Below are positions 46,961 through 59,106 of a DNA stretch of 64,000 bases, one piece after another. The stretch covers positions 513,505 to 577,504 of the forward strand of contig MNCI01008326.1 of the NCBI GenBank assembly GCA_015680685.1, read 5' to 3'. The position numbers and the translations under genes are program-made. Under the pieces are notes generated by a model. It saw only the letters and a list, made by a program, of their open reading frames with translations. It ran no database searches and had not been told where the DNA came from. Source of the stretch: Gnetum montanum. Lineage: Eukaryota > Streptophyta > Gnetopsida > Gnetales > Gnetaceae. The stretch's first letter is position 1, and each line of letters opens with the position of its first letter.

Positions 46961-48031
46961 ATTACCTAACTTCATCTATTGCACTAAATAAGTGTTTATC
47001 ATTGGTCATGGGCTTGTCATCCTAGTTGTGCTTTACTTCATTCATGTGCCACAAAATATGTACTTTGGATTTAGGTTGCGATTATTAGGGTTTTTTCTCA
47101 TTCTTCTAATCATGAGTTTTAGGATCCCCCTATGGCTTTTGGGTCAAAGTAGGTTAGGTAGAGGAAGTTATGGGTATCACCAAGATGGAAGTGGGCTTTG
47201 GTGGGCTCACTTCCTTTCGTGACTCCTTATACTTGTCACTCTTGTTGCTGGACTTTTATTAATGCTTCTCTCTTTGCTTAGTTGAGGTCTCTTGATTGTC
47301 AATAATTGGTTGAGAGGAAGAGGCAATAGCATTAGCCACCATAGGGGGTTGTTCCATAGTTGGTTGGACTATGGTTAGTTATTTCATGTTAAGCTAAGGT
47401 ATCCTAATGACAAAAGATTTCCTTGATGGTGCTCGTGATGGTACTCTTATGAAAAAGGAGGATCTTGAGCTAGTGGAAGCTAAAGAAGCTACCACATCAT
47501 AATGGGGTACTTGGATCAAGAATGGTTTTCTTGAGGATCTCTTATCATCATCAATGTTAAATGCTGAAATAATATAAGGATTGTCATTAGCATTCAATGG
47601 GTCTTTATAAACCTGCATTAACTAAATTTGTGGCTAGACTAGGTTGGAAGCATCCAAGACTAACTCCCCCCTATGTATCATCTTCTATAGGTCATCCTTC
47701 AATATGAGGTAGACCTCTATGTCATGACAAGGTAGTTGGTGATAATGGAAAAAGTATTTTAGTTTAAAGTATGTAGGTAGTTTCCAATCATCCTTTGTTG
47801 CTCAAGAGGGATCTTTGGCTATTTCATATAGTCGCTCATGTTTTTCTCAAGTGGCTTTGGTCATTTTTTTTATTGCATCTGCCCACTCATGAACAATTGG
47901 TCTAACAACTTATATAACTTTAAAGGTAAATCTATGTACTTATTATGATCTTTCTGGTCAAAATTTTGCCTAGCTGTAGTTGACACATTGGCCCTAGAGG
48001 TTGATGGTTGATTATTGTGATCATTAGTAAG
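46961..48031 (-). pseudogene. Family B region between gag and protease
   Basis: On the minus strand, YHYHQLPCHDIEVYLILKDD and MIHRGELVLDASN (about 47760-47650) match the Tat/Ogre gag-end motif built around FHxxxGHxTxxCxxLK, followed by NANDNPYII (47618-47394). The key Cys positions are degraded. The rest is low in conserved blocks and linker-like. A forward frame at 46992-47222 is a shadow. Confidence 0.7.
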
Positions 48032-48055
48032 GACCTTGGATGGAGTCCTAGTCTT

Positions 48056-48270
48056 TTTTTTTTTTTTTGAGAGAGAATGTTCGGGAATGTATTACTAAAA
48101 GAAAGGTACACGACTATACAAGTACAAGTGGGGGGGTGGGGGGCGAGCCCCAGGTCCCCACAAAAGACTGAAAAACCATGCCGACCCCCACACGGCGGCC
48201 GAAAACCTCGAAGCNNNNNNNNNNNNNNNNNNNNNNNNNNNNNCCCCCCCCCCCTCCAACATGGGGGGGG
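48056..48270 (-). mobile_element. GC-rich poly(A) retroposon with a 24-bp target duplication
   Basis: An insertion of about 215 bp is flanked by a perfect 24-bp direct repeat (48032-48055 and 48271-48294). A run of 15 T (48054-48068) marks a poly(A) tail on the minus strand. Before the tail the minus strand reads AACATTCTCTCTC, then GTACAAG-type sequence and a strongly GC-rich body, unlike the AT-rich surroundings. Long variable target repeats plus poly(A) indicate target-primed reverse transcription, so this is a 5'-truncated LINE or a SINE. A 29-N gap (48215-48243) inside C/G runs hides part of it. The frames drawn through it (48077-48367, 48178-48459) are artefacts. Confidence 0.85.
48215..48243. 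other. Assembly gap, 29 Ns
   Basis: Undefined bases inside the GC-rich retroposon, followed by an 11-base C run. Confidence 0.95.
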
Positions 48271-48294
48271 GACCTTGGATGGAGTCCTAGTCTT

Positions 48295-49302
48295 GGCTTC
48301 TATGGCCATAGTTGTTATAGCCATGTTGTTGTGTTTGCTTTTCTTCTTGTCTTTCTATCTATGTTGATTTTTATATGCTTTGTAGGTTGGATCATGAGTT
48401 GCCTCCAAAGCATCATTGGTATTCTTGATGTGGGAGAATGCCTAGCTAAGGAATTGTAGGTCAAGGTAGTGAATTTTTTACTTGATAAAGTCATTAACTA
48501 CTCCCTTAAATATATACAAAAGTTAATCTTTGGCTATAGGCTCTATTATTTCATTCAATAGTCCATTCCACCTTTGGATGAACTTCTATATGAGTTCTAG
48601 GGATCCTTGCTTAACCTTGATAAGTTGGTCAAGCATGGAGTTGAGCTTCAATTTATACTTGAAGTAGTTCACAAATTTGGCTATCAATTCCTCTAGAGAA
48701 GATATGGATCCTTTAGGTAATGTGTGATGGTAATCAAGTGCTTTCCTAGTCAAAGACATGGGAAAAATCCTCATGATGGTATGAGGCCATGGCTGTAAGA
48801 GTAATATTTGGATCGAAAGGTAATAAGGTGAGCATTGGGATCATCTTTTTTCATTATAATTACTAAATTAATAAATAGCAACACTAAGATGAAGTGTCAA
48901 AGGTGGGACTATAAGACTAATGGAATCATCTTGGCAAAAGTCCATGATCTTGATAGTTTGTGAAGTAGAGGCTTTAGGCCTCTTAAATTCCTTTGTTAGG
49001 TCTTAGATCATTTGGAAAGCTTGATTTAAGTCCTATGGTGGGCCAATTGGATATGGAACTTGCACATATAGTTGTGGAATCTATTGTGAGGCTTGTGGCA
49101 TCACTATGGATTGTAAGATAGAAGGAAGAGGTTATGTTATGGTTGTAGCTTGTGAGCCAAATAAAGAAAAGGATGTTTGTGCAGGTACTTGAGGCACAAA
49201 TGGAAGAAAGGAAGTGTGTGACCCCTAAGTTGCTTGGGGTCCCATGGTGGACATCACATGAGTTGTTAGTGGGTTTGTGGTAATGAAAACCACTGTTGAT
49301 GA
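48295..49302 (-). pseudogene. Family B gag (Tat/Ogre-like), N-terminal and middle parts
   Basis: The minus strand carries the gypsy gag core. The open stretch 48774-48586 reads MSLTRKALDYHHTLPKGSI, then a Leu-Glu-Glu-Leu helix and MLDQLIKVKQGSLE. This is the FPxSLxGxAxxWYxxLPxGSIxSWxEL...LxxxKQxxxE pattern of Retrotrans_gag. The part downstream (48600-48370) continues with WNGLLNEIIEPIAKD. The N-terminal portion (to about 49300) is rich in Gln, Pro and Ala. The 5' LTR, primer site and leader are absent: at 49303 the sequence switches to the end of a family A LTR. The poly(A) retroposon at 48056-48270 interrupts it. Confidence 0.85.
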
Positions 49303-49500
49303 TTGTGCAGATCATTAGTGCACACTTGTGATTCATATGGTTTGGCTTAGGGACTACTTACTGCCCATCAAATAGAAATATAAAATTAAATTAGAATAAG
49401 AGTTGATTATATTATTGGAATTGATTATTCTAGAACACAAAAACCTAGATAAAGGAATAACGGCTATTCATAATTAAATAAGAGCTAGTTAAGGAGTTTT
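49303..49500 (+). repeat. Family A copy 6: LTR end and leader scrap
   Basis: 49303-49369 match the last part of the family A LTR (TTCATATGGTTTGGCTTAGG, then CCCATCA). The next 130 bases resemble the copy 3 leader (AAATAGAAATA...TTGGAATTGAT). The tRNA-Asp primer site that should sit between them is missing. It directly abuts the family B gag. Confidence 0.6.
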
Positions 49501-50107
49501 GTAAAGGTTGCAAATAGCAAAAGATATTAAAACATTCCTTAGACATACAGGTTATTATAGAAGATTCATTGAGAATTTCTTAAATATAGCTAGACCATTG
49601 GTAGAACTAATGAAAATGATATCTAGTTTATTTAGATAAAAGAATATGATAAAATCTTTCATATGCTTAAGTAAAAACTCGTAGAAACTTCCATTTTACA
49701 AGAACCATAACTCCTCTAGACTATTTCATATTAGGAAAGATGAATTGAATTATACTTTGGGAATTGTACTAACACAATTAGATCATCATAGACATTCGTA
49801 TTATATCCACTGTAGGTATGCAATTGAATTATACTACAATTGAAAAAGAACTATGGTAGTGGTATTCGCATTAAAAATATTCAAACAATATGTGCTTAGA
49901 TATGAAGCATTTGTGCACATAGAAATGTTTCATATTTAAGAAAATGATAATCTTTATTAATAATGTACTGTAACATACTATAAGTAGCACATAATTCAAA
50001 TTATATTTCATATTCTTGATGCATATGGATCATAATGCAATATTTAAAAAGTATTAATAAGGTACTCTAAAATAAAATTAGTTATTTATTAATATTCTTT
50101 CTAATCC
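49501..50107 (+). pseudogene. Family A copy 6: RT end and RNase H scrap
   Basis: 49520-49920 aligns with the FLxHTGYYRRFIENFLNIA end of RT and the RNase H start through YxIHYxRxA and ALKIFKQYVLRYEAFVHIE. Gag, protease and most of RT are deleted between the leader scrap and this piece. After about 49920 there is an AT-rich stretch of about 100 bases, then a weak match to the HMDHNAIF part of RNase H (50025-50075). Heavily decayed. Confidence 0.65.
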
Positions 50108-50470
50108 ATGATGTAATTGGTCTACATTAAGGATCTACACTTAGCTCGTACTTATTTGCCATTTTTATAGATGAATTAACAAAAGAAATATAAGATAGCA
50201 TCCATTGGTGTGTGCTTTTTGCAAATTATATTATGTTGGTGAATATAGCTCCAAAAAATATTGCTTCTAAAATGAAGTGCAAACATGCTCTAGAATCAAA
50301 AGGCTTAAAAATTCATACAAGTAAGAAAATATATATGGCATGTAATTTTAATAACCTCATAAATAGTGGTGAAATAGTAGTGATAATTCAAGGTGAAATT
50401 GGAAAGAAAATTGAATAATTTTTGAAGAAATTGCAAATAAACAAAGATCTAGCTCTTCATAGAGGTGAAG
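50108..50470 (+). pseudogene. LINE reverse transcriptase fragment
   Basis: It reads GLHxGSTLSSYLFAIFIDEL, then a Trp-Cys block and LFANYIMLVN, then the open part 50212-50418 with HALESKGLKIHTSKKIYMACNFN. This is the plant L1-type RT pattern GLHQGSxLSPYLFALxMDEL...PWCMLFADDIVL...LESKGFRLSRTKTEYM. The catalytic Phe-Ala-Asp-Asp is changed to Phe-Ala-Asn-Tyr, so both aspartates are lost. It is cut on the right by the R2 LTR at 50471. The rest of the LINE is not seen. Confidence 0.85.
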
Positions 50471-51310
50471 TGATCATTGGTGCAGTATCCCAACACTCTA
50501 CCATAGAAGTTATGAGTGCCAATGCATAGCCAAAATGTAATCCATAGATGGACAATGCTATTATGCTAGTAATTGAGTTTATGATCAGGATCACTCTCTT
50601 CCCACCTTAAGCTAGTAAGATACAAGTGTATGGCTTAGCTCTTAGTGAGATGTATGATTAATTGATATTTTGGTCATTAGTACTCTTAATCATATACATG
50701 GTGAAAATGAATATTAAATCCTAAGTCCAAATAACAACATGAATGCAAGTCTATTCTATCCTAGAGTGATGGACATCCATTTCTAGTTTGTCATTCATGC
50801 CTTGGACTCATGCAGTTATCACTAAGATTACCAAGTGGAATTACTACTAGGCAGAACAAGTAATTCCACTGCTAGATTACCAGATAACTACACTTAATGT
50901 TTGAAACTAGTCATATCCATAATACTTACTAATAAATAAGTAAATTAAAGTACTTCAATAGTAAAAATTAAGCTAACTGAACAATTAGAAAACTAAGGAA
51001 TGCTACAATGATGAAGAAAAATCTTGATCTTTATTTCCATCATGAACTATGTTCAAGTATAACTCATTCAAATAAAGACACAAGTCAATTATCAAACATC
51101 ACACTATGGGAATTTGCTTCTATTGCTAATTTTATAGAAATAAAGTACAAGAGTCTACCTAAGGATCTAATGAAATCTTGTTAGATTATGAGTCTAAGTG
51201 TTGTATTTATAGGATTGCACACATCTTGAGACATTGCATCAATGATGATGTAGCATGAATTATGACATCATTTCTAGGATATCACATTAGTTAAAAAATT
51301 AGTTTTATCA
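50471..51310 (-). repeat. 3' LTR of family A element R2 (reverse)
   Basis: The plus strand opens TGATCATTGGTGCAGTATCC (decayed complement of the LTR end) and closes at TTTTATCA, the complement of TGATAAAA. It contains the complement of the TATA box (TTGTATTTATAGG, 51201-51212) and of the conserved CTTGGTAACCTAG region (about 50865-50880). It lacks the palindrome array. It is inserted at the 3' side of the LINE fragment. The left boundary is less certain than the right. Confidence 0.75.
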
Positions 51311-51323
51311 TACCCCCAAAACT
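51311..51323 (-). promoter_or_regulatory. Polypurine tract of R2
   Basis: The minus strand reads GTTTTGGGGGTA immediately before the LTR start, showing the element body lies to the right on the minus strand. Confidence 0.8.
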
Positions 51324-51539
51324 AACTAGAAACTTGTCCTCGAGTTAAAACAAAATGAGAATAGAGTTCCTTACAAAATTGGGAGGTAGATTTAATTTGA
51401 CATAATTGGTTAACTGTTTACATGACTTGGAATCCTGCATTGGTGTCTTTACAAAATATGAAACAATTACATGGAAAAAATAAAGAATAAAAACTGGACT
51501 AGCTCAATGTAGCCTATGTGCCTAGCAATGGTGGCTCTT

Positions 51540-54150
51540 CCATCAGCTACTTTCCCTTGTCATTAGGCTTCTTGAATTGGTATCTATTCAACAATGCTTA
51601 AAGTTTCTCCTCCTCTATCCTAGGATCATTTATTATCCATGCTTGTTGAGAAATGTGTGTTGGAATAGGTACATATCATGGGTATTGAAATTGTCGAAAC
51701 ATATGATTGGCTATTACATACCAAGCTACAAACTACCACCTTTCTTCTTTAAAAGCTTTGACCATCTTTCTTAACTCATGGAAATTTGATATTCAATGTG
51801 CCAGGTTAGTTGCTACATCCTTCTAGCCCTGGTAGCTAGCTTTGATAATCTCAAGTTCAAAATATGCAACATGTAACTTCTATAGGACATATTTCCTATC
51901 AACAAAATCCTTCTTGTACATTACATACTTACTACTCTAATTCCTTTCTAGGCCTACCTACTGTCAACATGGCTAGATTACCATATCAGACATTTGTTAA
52001 TTCCATATATTCTATCAAATCCTCAATCTATAGGTTTTTCTTCTTCAATTATGCACAGTAGACATGAGTAAGATTATTCAAAATTGGCTTTCAATCAGGA
52101 TGTTGTGTAGAGATTGAGCTAATTATGGCCTTTTCCATCTAGATATCTTTCTCATTAAGTTGTTTATACATGTCCACCTAGTCTCTGAAATGCTCCTTAA
52201 GCCTCTCATGCTTCTTAGCCTTATTCTACCATGCACTGATTTTGATTGTAGATTTATAGTGTATAACATAAACTTCTTCCATTGATAAGATTTATTTTCC
52301 ATGGGTTAAGAAACTCATGTCTTGGTTGAAATGGACTAGTTGCTCAATGCTCTTCTCAAGAACATTTTTTTTGCCTCTCAATGTTTGTTAACTAACCATT
52401 ATTAGTAGCTAGTTTCTTGTTTTCTTCTTATAGGATGGTGAGTGCTTTAGAATGTGCATATGTTTGAGCTACTACCACTAATGGATCCCACATTGCCTTC
52501 TTCATTTCCTTTATCATATTCATATTATGATCAATTCAGCATCTCACATGATGCACACTAGATTGTTCAAGATGGTCTAGTACTACAAACTATTTTGGAT
52601 CTCTTCTTTTAGCTCTCAAGGTGTCTAGCTCTTCTTGCAATCTTTGAACTTTATTTTCTACATGCTCAGCTTTGGTCTTAGCCATGACTAACCTTCTCTT
52701 TGTGGAAATCAATTCAAACTAAACTATAGTGATCTCACTAGGGATATCAAAAATATTCTATATTATTTATCTTATTTGCAGTAGTTTGTCTAGTATGTCT
52801 TCATGTTCTATAGGATTCATTGAGGTATTGTCAAGCATTTAAGAGTCTCTCACTCTAGAAATATCAGTCAAAGGCACAATAGGAATATTAAATGATTCTT
52901 TGATGTGATATTTGATAATTTTAGCTACTCCCAGTACATCTTAATGTTTCATGACCATAACTATGTCTCTTTCACCTATTTCTAGCATCACTTGGAATGA
53001 TGCAGCATTCCCTAAGATCTATTATGCCTAGTCATCCTTTCCTCCTATTTGTAGTGACACTTGCCCACTAGCTATATTTGTGAATAAGGTAGGACTAATG
53101 GAGCTCTCTCACTTGATACAAGTTGGATCCCTCCCTTGTTTCCAAACTAATGATGTTTATAATCTACTATAGATGGCTCATAGATGGTTTATAATCTTGT
53201 AGTGGCAATGAAACTTGCTACTACTATTATTGCTTAGCTAGGGGTTGACTACTAGGTCTAGCTTGTTACTACATACCAATAGCTGAAATGCTATCAGTAA
53301 GAATGGTACCTAGAGTTCCCTCAATGCCTACTAGTTTCTCAGTATGATCCTTCTTTGGTCACACTAGTTTAATCATTTCTGTGTATGAAGCATTCTGGGC
53401 CTCCCTAGCAATGTCATTAGTGTATCCTAGGGCTAAAGCTTGCTCACCTAGATTTTAGATAAGGCAAGGAAATGGAAGTATTAGCTTCTCCACCTTCTTT
53501 TCATCAAATTACCTCTATATTTCAAGGAAGTATATATGGACAATGTTGGTGTTGAATTTTCCCATCAAGATGGCACTTCCTCTAGCTACATATGTTGATA
53601 TTCTACTGAGCCTCTTTGTAGGAAATAAGTGGTAGGCATCCATTTTGACATATTTTTCTTTTTCCATGAGCTCACTATAGTATTTATCTTCCTTACCATA
53701 TGCTCTTATTGTCAGTTTTGGTTGAGATTTGTGCTAGATTTTTCCCTTCCTTGGGAACATTGCAAGCCTTGGCAATTACTTCCACTAAATACAACATGGA
53801 GACTCCTTCAATTTTGATAGTGGCATTGGCCTACTTGTTCTACTAGAACTGGTACATTTCTTCCAAGCACCATTCACCATTGTCAATGAGTGTGGGCCAT
53901 AGAGTAGATGCTTGAAGTTGCATCTTCACTACCTCTGGAGAAAATTTCATAAATTTTCCATAATTTAGTTTCACAATAACCAAGGATATGATTGATTTCT
54001 ATTAAATGACCTAGAGGCATTTTGGTGAAAACTTAAGGTGTTGTCCTTATTCAAGTGCTACTGGAACCTTTGCCTTTCCTTAGGTTAAGTGCTCTATGGT
54101 AGGGGTCTATCGATGAATTTTGTATGATTGAGCCTCCTACTCTACATTTT
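51540..54150 (-). pseudogene. R2 third ORF in the env position, decayed
   Basis: Minus-strand homologue of the third ORFs in copy 1 and R1. The C-terminal end near 51630-51560 reads IINDPRIEEEKLxALLNRYQF, matching the R1 end. The middle around 52720-52580 gives LISTKRRLVMAKTKAEHVEN followed by VQRLQEELDTLRAKRRD, a convincing coiled coil. The N-terminal block lies towards 53950-54000 but is poorly preserved. No membrane segment was identified. It is the third independent copy of this ORF type in the window. Confidence 0.6.
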
Positions 54151-55118
54151 CTACTTCTAGCGTTTGTTCCCTCATCCAGCCTTTCCTATAGCCTCTTAGT
54201 CTTTTTCTCCCATGTTATGAAGGTCCTCATTCAAGTATTCTCTTTGGGACCATTTGCAATCAATCAAGGGTTTGAAATTATTAGAGTTTTCACATCAATT
54301 CTTAATGTTTTATTACTTTGCTCATACCCTTGGTTAGATCAAGTTCTTATCATATTATGGTTGTAGAGTTGGAAAATTTTTAAAAAGGAACCTCTTAGGT
54401 GTTATATCCTTTAGTTACCTATGATCTTCCATCATTTTCTTACTTATGATGACCTAAAATGATTGGTATGGTCTATTATGAGGATTATTTAAGTCTTTAT
54501 GGCCTTAGTTTAATTAATTAACTTTAAGATTATTCCCCAACCAAACGACTAGGTTGAGTGCTCTAGGATCAACAAGGTTTAAGAATTTTTGATATTAGAG
54601 CTATGAGGATGAAGTTATGGCCATTGGAAGTTAGTGTACAAGAGCTCTAAGAAAAAAAAACTGCAAAAACTCTCTTGTTGCAAAATGAAGAAGTGGAAAA
54701 TTTCATTAACTCCTACATAGATATATACTATTTTTATATGCATAACATCGTAGATACTACATTGTAGGTGCCTAAGACATTGTAACTACGACATCACTAT
54801 TAAAAATTTCAAAATTTCCATTGATTTTTTAGGGAAGAAAATGAGTCAAGTGGAATGTCTAAAAGATGTAAAGCTTGTCTAAAGAGTCATGGGTCATGAA
54901 TGATGCACAATTTTTGAAAATTTGGCATTCAAAGTTCAAGAAGAAGGAATATCAGGTAGTGAAACTATCTTGGATGAATACGAGATGGGTAATGAATTTC
55001 CAAAGTATAAATAGATTATTAGATGTGATAGGATGTATTCATCAAGTTGTAATTATTCTAGAAGGTACAAAATGATGTTGAACTACTCAAGTATTAAATA
55101 CAAGAATTATACAAGAAT
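54151..55118 (-). other. R2 tail remnant and unexplained stretch before copy 4
   Basis: 54470-54830 shares short similarity in reverse with the R1 tail (about 11590-11900), including the Leu-poor AT-rich block with GAAGTTATGGCC. 54840-55118 has no recognisable relative; its open frame 54875-55075 is short and unsupported. R2's integrase and RT are missing. Confidence 0.4.
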
Positions 55119-55810
55119 GATGGTCCAAGAAGGCATAGTACTAGGGCACAAAATCTTAAACACAAGGATAGAGGTAGACCCTGAGAAAATCAAAATTATC
55201 TAAGGAATTACCCATCAACTAGAAACTATCAAAGATGTTCAGTCATTTCTTGGACATACTATCTACTATAGGAGATTTATTGAGAACTTTTCAAAGGTTT
55301 CCAAATCATTGGTGGAAATGACGAAAAAGGATGTACCTTTTGAGTGGACTAGGGAATGCGAATTAGCTTTCCAAACTCTGAAAAAAAAAAGCTAGTAGAA
55401 ACACCCATTCTACAAGCTTCTAACTGGTCCAAACCATTCCACATCATGACTGACATATCCAACTATGCTTTTGGAGCTGTACTTACATAGTAGGATGACC
55501 AAAAGCATCCTTATTACATCCACTATGCAAGTAGAAGTATCGCTAGTGCACAACTTAACTACACTACCACAGAGAAAGAATTAATGACTGTAGTGTTTGC
55601 ACTAGAAAATTTTAAACACTATGTATTGGGATATAAAGTATATATACATATAGATCATAGTGTAATCTGGTTCCTCATGAATAAGCCAATGGTAAGTCCT
55701 CGTATCATACAATGGTTTGTAATCTTATAAGAGTTCAATTTAATGATGATCGATCGTAAGGGCACCAAAAATGTAGTTCCTAATCATTTATCTAGATTGT
55801 GATGGGACAA
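55119..55810 (+). pseudogene. Copy 4: RT end and RNase H
   Basis: It begins abruptly at MVQEGIVLGHKI (55119), about two thirds of the way through RT. It continues with FLGHTIYYRRFIENFSKVSKS (about 55240-55310), then RNase H: KPFHIMTDISNYAFGAVLT (about 55430-55485), YYIHYASRSI, NYTTTEKELMTVVFALENF (about 55555-55610) and GYKVYIHIDHSVIWFLMNKPMVSP (about 55630-55695). A TAG at 55488-55490 sits at the same Gln position as in copies 3 and 5. It is closely related to copy 3 and less decayed than copies 1 or 2. Confidence 0.88.
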
Positions 55811-57130
55811 CAAAGAGGATGAGTATCCAATTTCTAATCATTTCCCTGATGAATTCCTCTTTGTTGGTGTAGTGAATAATCAATTATCGCTGAAGACAAA
55901 CTGGTACAGTAGCATTCTTACCTATCTCCTCACCCAACAAACACCATAAGAGTTAAACCTTAAGAAGAAACAAAAATTTCTTCACCGAGCCAAGTACTTT
56001 ATGGAGATTAATGGAAAACTTTACAAAGTGTGTCTCGATGGTTTGGTTTGATGGTGTGATCCTAATATAGATCAACTGCTAGTTCTCCAAGATGCTCATG
56101 AGGGTCCTTGTGGGGGTCATTACACTAGGACAAAAATGGCTATCAAGATCCTGCTTGCAGGATATTATTGGCTTACATTATTTCGGGATGCCCATCATTT
56201 CATCCAATCTTGTGAGCATTGTCAACATGATGAGGGAATGACTACTAGCATGGAGGATCTACAACAATGGATTCAACTGTTACAACCCTTTAACATTTGG
56301 GAAATTAATTTTATGGGGCCAGTTACACCAATGTCCAATGGAAAAGTTTATATTATTGTTACCATTGATTACCTAACAAAATGGGCCGAAGCAGCTACTA
56401 TTAAAGATTGTACATCATCTATAGCTACATGATTTGTTCAACAACAAATCATAAATACGTTTGGTGTGCCACATGCATTTATTTCAGACAATGGTACACA
56501 CCTCACAGGTGCAACTTTTTCGAAATTAATGCAATGCTTAGGGGTTGAGCATAAATTGACTAAACCATACCACCCCCATCCGAACGATCAAGAAGAAGTC
56601 ACTAACAGGGAGATTACGAAGATATTGACAAGAATAATTAGTAAGTTTAGGCAATACTAGAGCACTAAATTGAATGATCCTCTTTGGGCATACCACTCCA
56701 CATGGAAACTCCCTACAGGCTACTCTCCCTATGAGTTAGTGTATGGTAAATTACCAATGCTTCCCATTCAAACTAAGCTCCATAAACTATCCACGGCATG
56801 TGACCTCAACCTTGGCCTTGATCTAGCATAGAAACAATGGTTAGTAACCCTTAACTTACTAGATGAAAACCGATTATCTACCCTATCATCTAACAAATTA
56901 TACAAGGCTTTCAATAAATAACATCATGACCTAAGAATTAGGAAAGTTAAATATTAGCTAGGAGATAAGGTTCTCTACTAGAATCCCACACATGTGCCAC
57001 AATGTACTAAATTTCAAACATTGTGGGAAGGACCTTATATGATTTAAACAACTTTTCCTTTAGAGGGGATGATAATATACAAACCTGAGAGCCCAGATAA
57101 AAAGCTTTTAGTCAATGTGAAATAAACCAA
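55811..57130 (+). pseudogene. Copy 4: integrase
   Basis: Zinc finger with CEHCQHDEGM (about 56212). The 56136-56432 open stretch holds WEINFMGPVTPMSNGKVY, with the first catalytic Asp replaced by Asn (AAT, 56307-56309) as in copy 3, and IDYLTKWAEA. The 56466-56660 stretch holds FISDNGTHLTGATF (second Asp intact) and QEEVTNREITKILTR, where Gln-Val-Glu has become Gln-Glu-Glu but the Glu remains. The post-catalytic block SPYELVYGKLPMLPIQTKL follows (about 56720-56780). A stop separates the halves near 56430. Confidence 0.88.
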
Positions 57131-59106
57131 ACCTTTCCAAGAGCTTAGGATAGCCAGTACACATGCTACTTCTCTTGATGGACAACCCTGCTCACTATTT
57201 TGGATCTCCTCCTTCCAACTTAGTCGTGGGGGATATGGCCACCTATGTTAACCATTCTAGGCCCTCAGTTCTTTTTGAATTTTCTTTTTACACATTTTTT
57301 TTACACATTCTTTCAACTTTTCTTATTTTTGTTTTACACCATTGTTCATGTTTTTACTATTTCTTTCTTTGCTTGATTTACTTTTATTCATCATCTAATA
57401 AGTTCTCAGGATGGTGGATTGAATTATATCATATTGATTGCTAATGTTTGATTTTTACTTTTTAATTATGATGCTAATATTAAGGTATGGTTATTTTGGT
57501 AAAACAGGCAATGAGTCCACAACATCCACTCATCCATACAACTCTATGGTATCCTTTGGCTTGGAATTGTATAGTTCCCTTTTTCTAAGTAAACTTGTTA
57601 ATGAATTGGTGGCTGGGAATTTTTCAAACCAAGGAAAGACTCAAAGGATGAAAAGGGTATGACTTCAAGGGGATTTGATGCATCTATGCTAGCCATTCTC
57701 TTGGGTGTTTGGATGCTTTTTCTAGGGCTTTTCACCATTCTGACATTGTTCAAAAATCAAGAAGCTGAGTGAATAAAAATAAGTCTTTGCATGGTGTGGT
57801 TCTCACACAAAAAAAATAAAAGAAAAAGTGAGAATTCAAAGCATACCCCTTAGACATAATAAAGCAATATGGGCTATAAGCACTAGTTATGGAATTGGAA
57901 AGACATGTTACCCATGCCTGAAGGTTACTTCTCCATCTCGCTCTCTTTGGAATAGTGGTGACTCTTTGTGGAAGCATTCTTGTTGCTTCAAGAGGATGGA
58001 TTTGCCAAGCGTATTGATACAAGGTCACTGAATGTGGTTGGTTTAATTCTAGATATGGGATGAGTTATACTCAGTTATCTTAACCATAAAATACATAAGG
58101 GGCTTTACACAACCTTGTTCTTGGGATTCCATTTCATTCTCTTCTCTTCATATTTCTTTCCATTTTCCACCTCATTGCTAGTTTTATCATTAGTCCATTC
58201 TAGATAGATGCATTGTTTTTCTTTGGTAAATTCTTGTGGGTAAGTTTTTAACTCTTGCTTCCAAATGACATTCTTAGAGCCTACGGACTCTTTGGTTTGT
58301 GGGTTTATCAAGGCATAAAGGGCATGAGCCTACTTTGGGGAGGACCCACTGGCATTTCATTTTGGTGCAATTGTTAACTTCTTTCCCTTAAACATTTCCT
58401 ACAATTAATCATTTCTTATTTCATCCCCATCCATGACATCCATTTTATTGATGTTTCTGTTGATATTTTTCATCTTTCTTGTTGCTCATGTTTTTCCATC
58501 TTATAGCTACCAGAGGTTCACTCTTAGTCATGGGGGCCCTAGCACAAATTTTTCAATTTTCTCCATTTTACTATTCACCTAACCCCTACACCTTAGGTAG
58601 TCACCTATGATAAATCTCTAAACTAGTTTTTGCCATAACCACAACTCAACCAATGCACTTCATATCAAGGCAAGCTATCAACTGCATTGTGGTCTATCTA
58701 TCCTTGCTCATTTGTGACTATGTTGTTTTTGTAGATGGTGATCATGCAATCAATGAACTAGGCTTGGAGGAAGCACTCAGGATGAACCATAACTAGAGCA
58801 TTTATGAAAGGAGCAAGTCTGGTGGTGTGGCTATGGATAAACAATGGAAGGCGCAATCTTAGCATTGGTGACAACATGCTTTGTTTTCCTTCTCTCTCTT
58901 CCTCTACAAGCTGCCAAATAAAGGCTTGGATGTCATTTATGTACGAGTGTTTACCACAATGTTTTAATATGCTTATTGATCCATCATTGGGCACATTGAG
59001 TCTATCATCCCATTCCACCATCAGTTGTCAATTAGTCAATAATCCCATACCTTCTCAATATTTTGTAAGGAACTCAAAAATGAGTTTTCATTCAGTCGTG
59101 GGGGTA
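57131..59106 (+). other. Copy 4 non-coding tail and polypurine tract
   Basis: Non-coding and collinear with the copy 3 tail. It ends in GTCGTGGGGGTA, the polypurine tract (59095-59106). There is no third ORF. Open frames on either strand (57163-57444, 57750-58028, 58758-59021, 58804-59109) are not conserved in frame with copy 3 and are rejected. Without gaps, it shows what the copy 3 gap hides. Confidence 0.82.

Noticed and set aside
48077-48459. Pro-rich open frames over 48077-48459
   Set aside because: They run through the gap and C/G homopolymers of the inserted retroposon, with no conserved domain.
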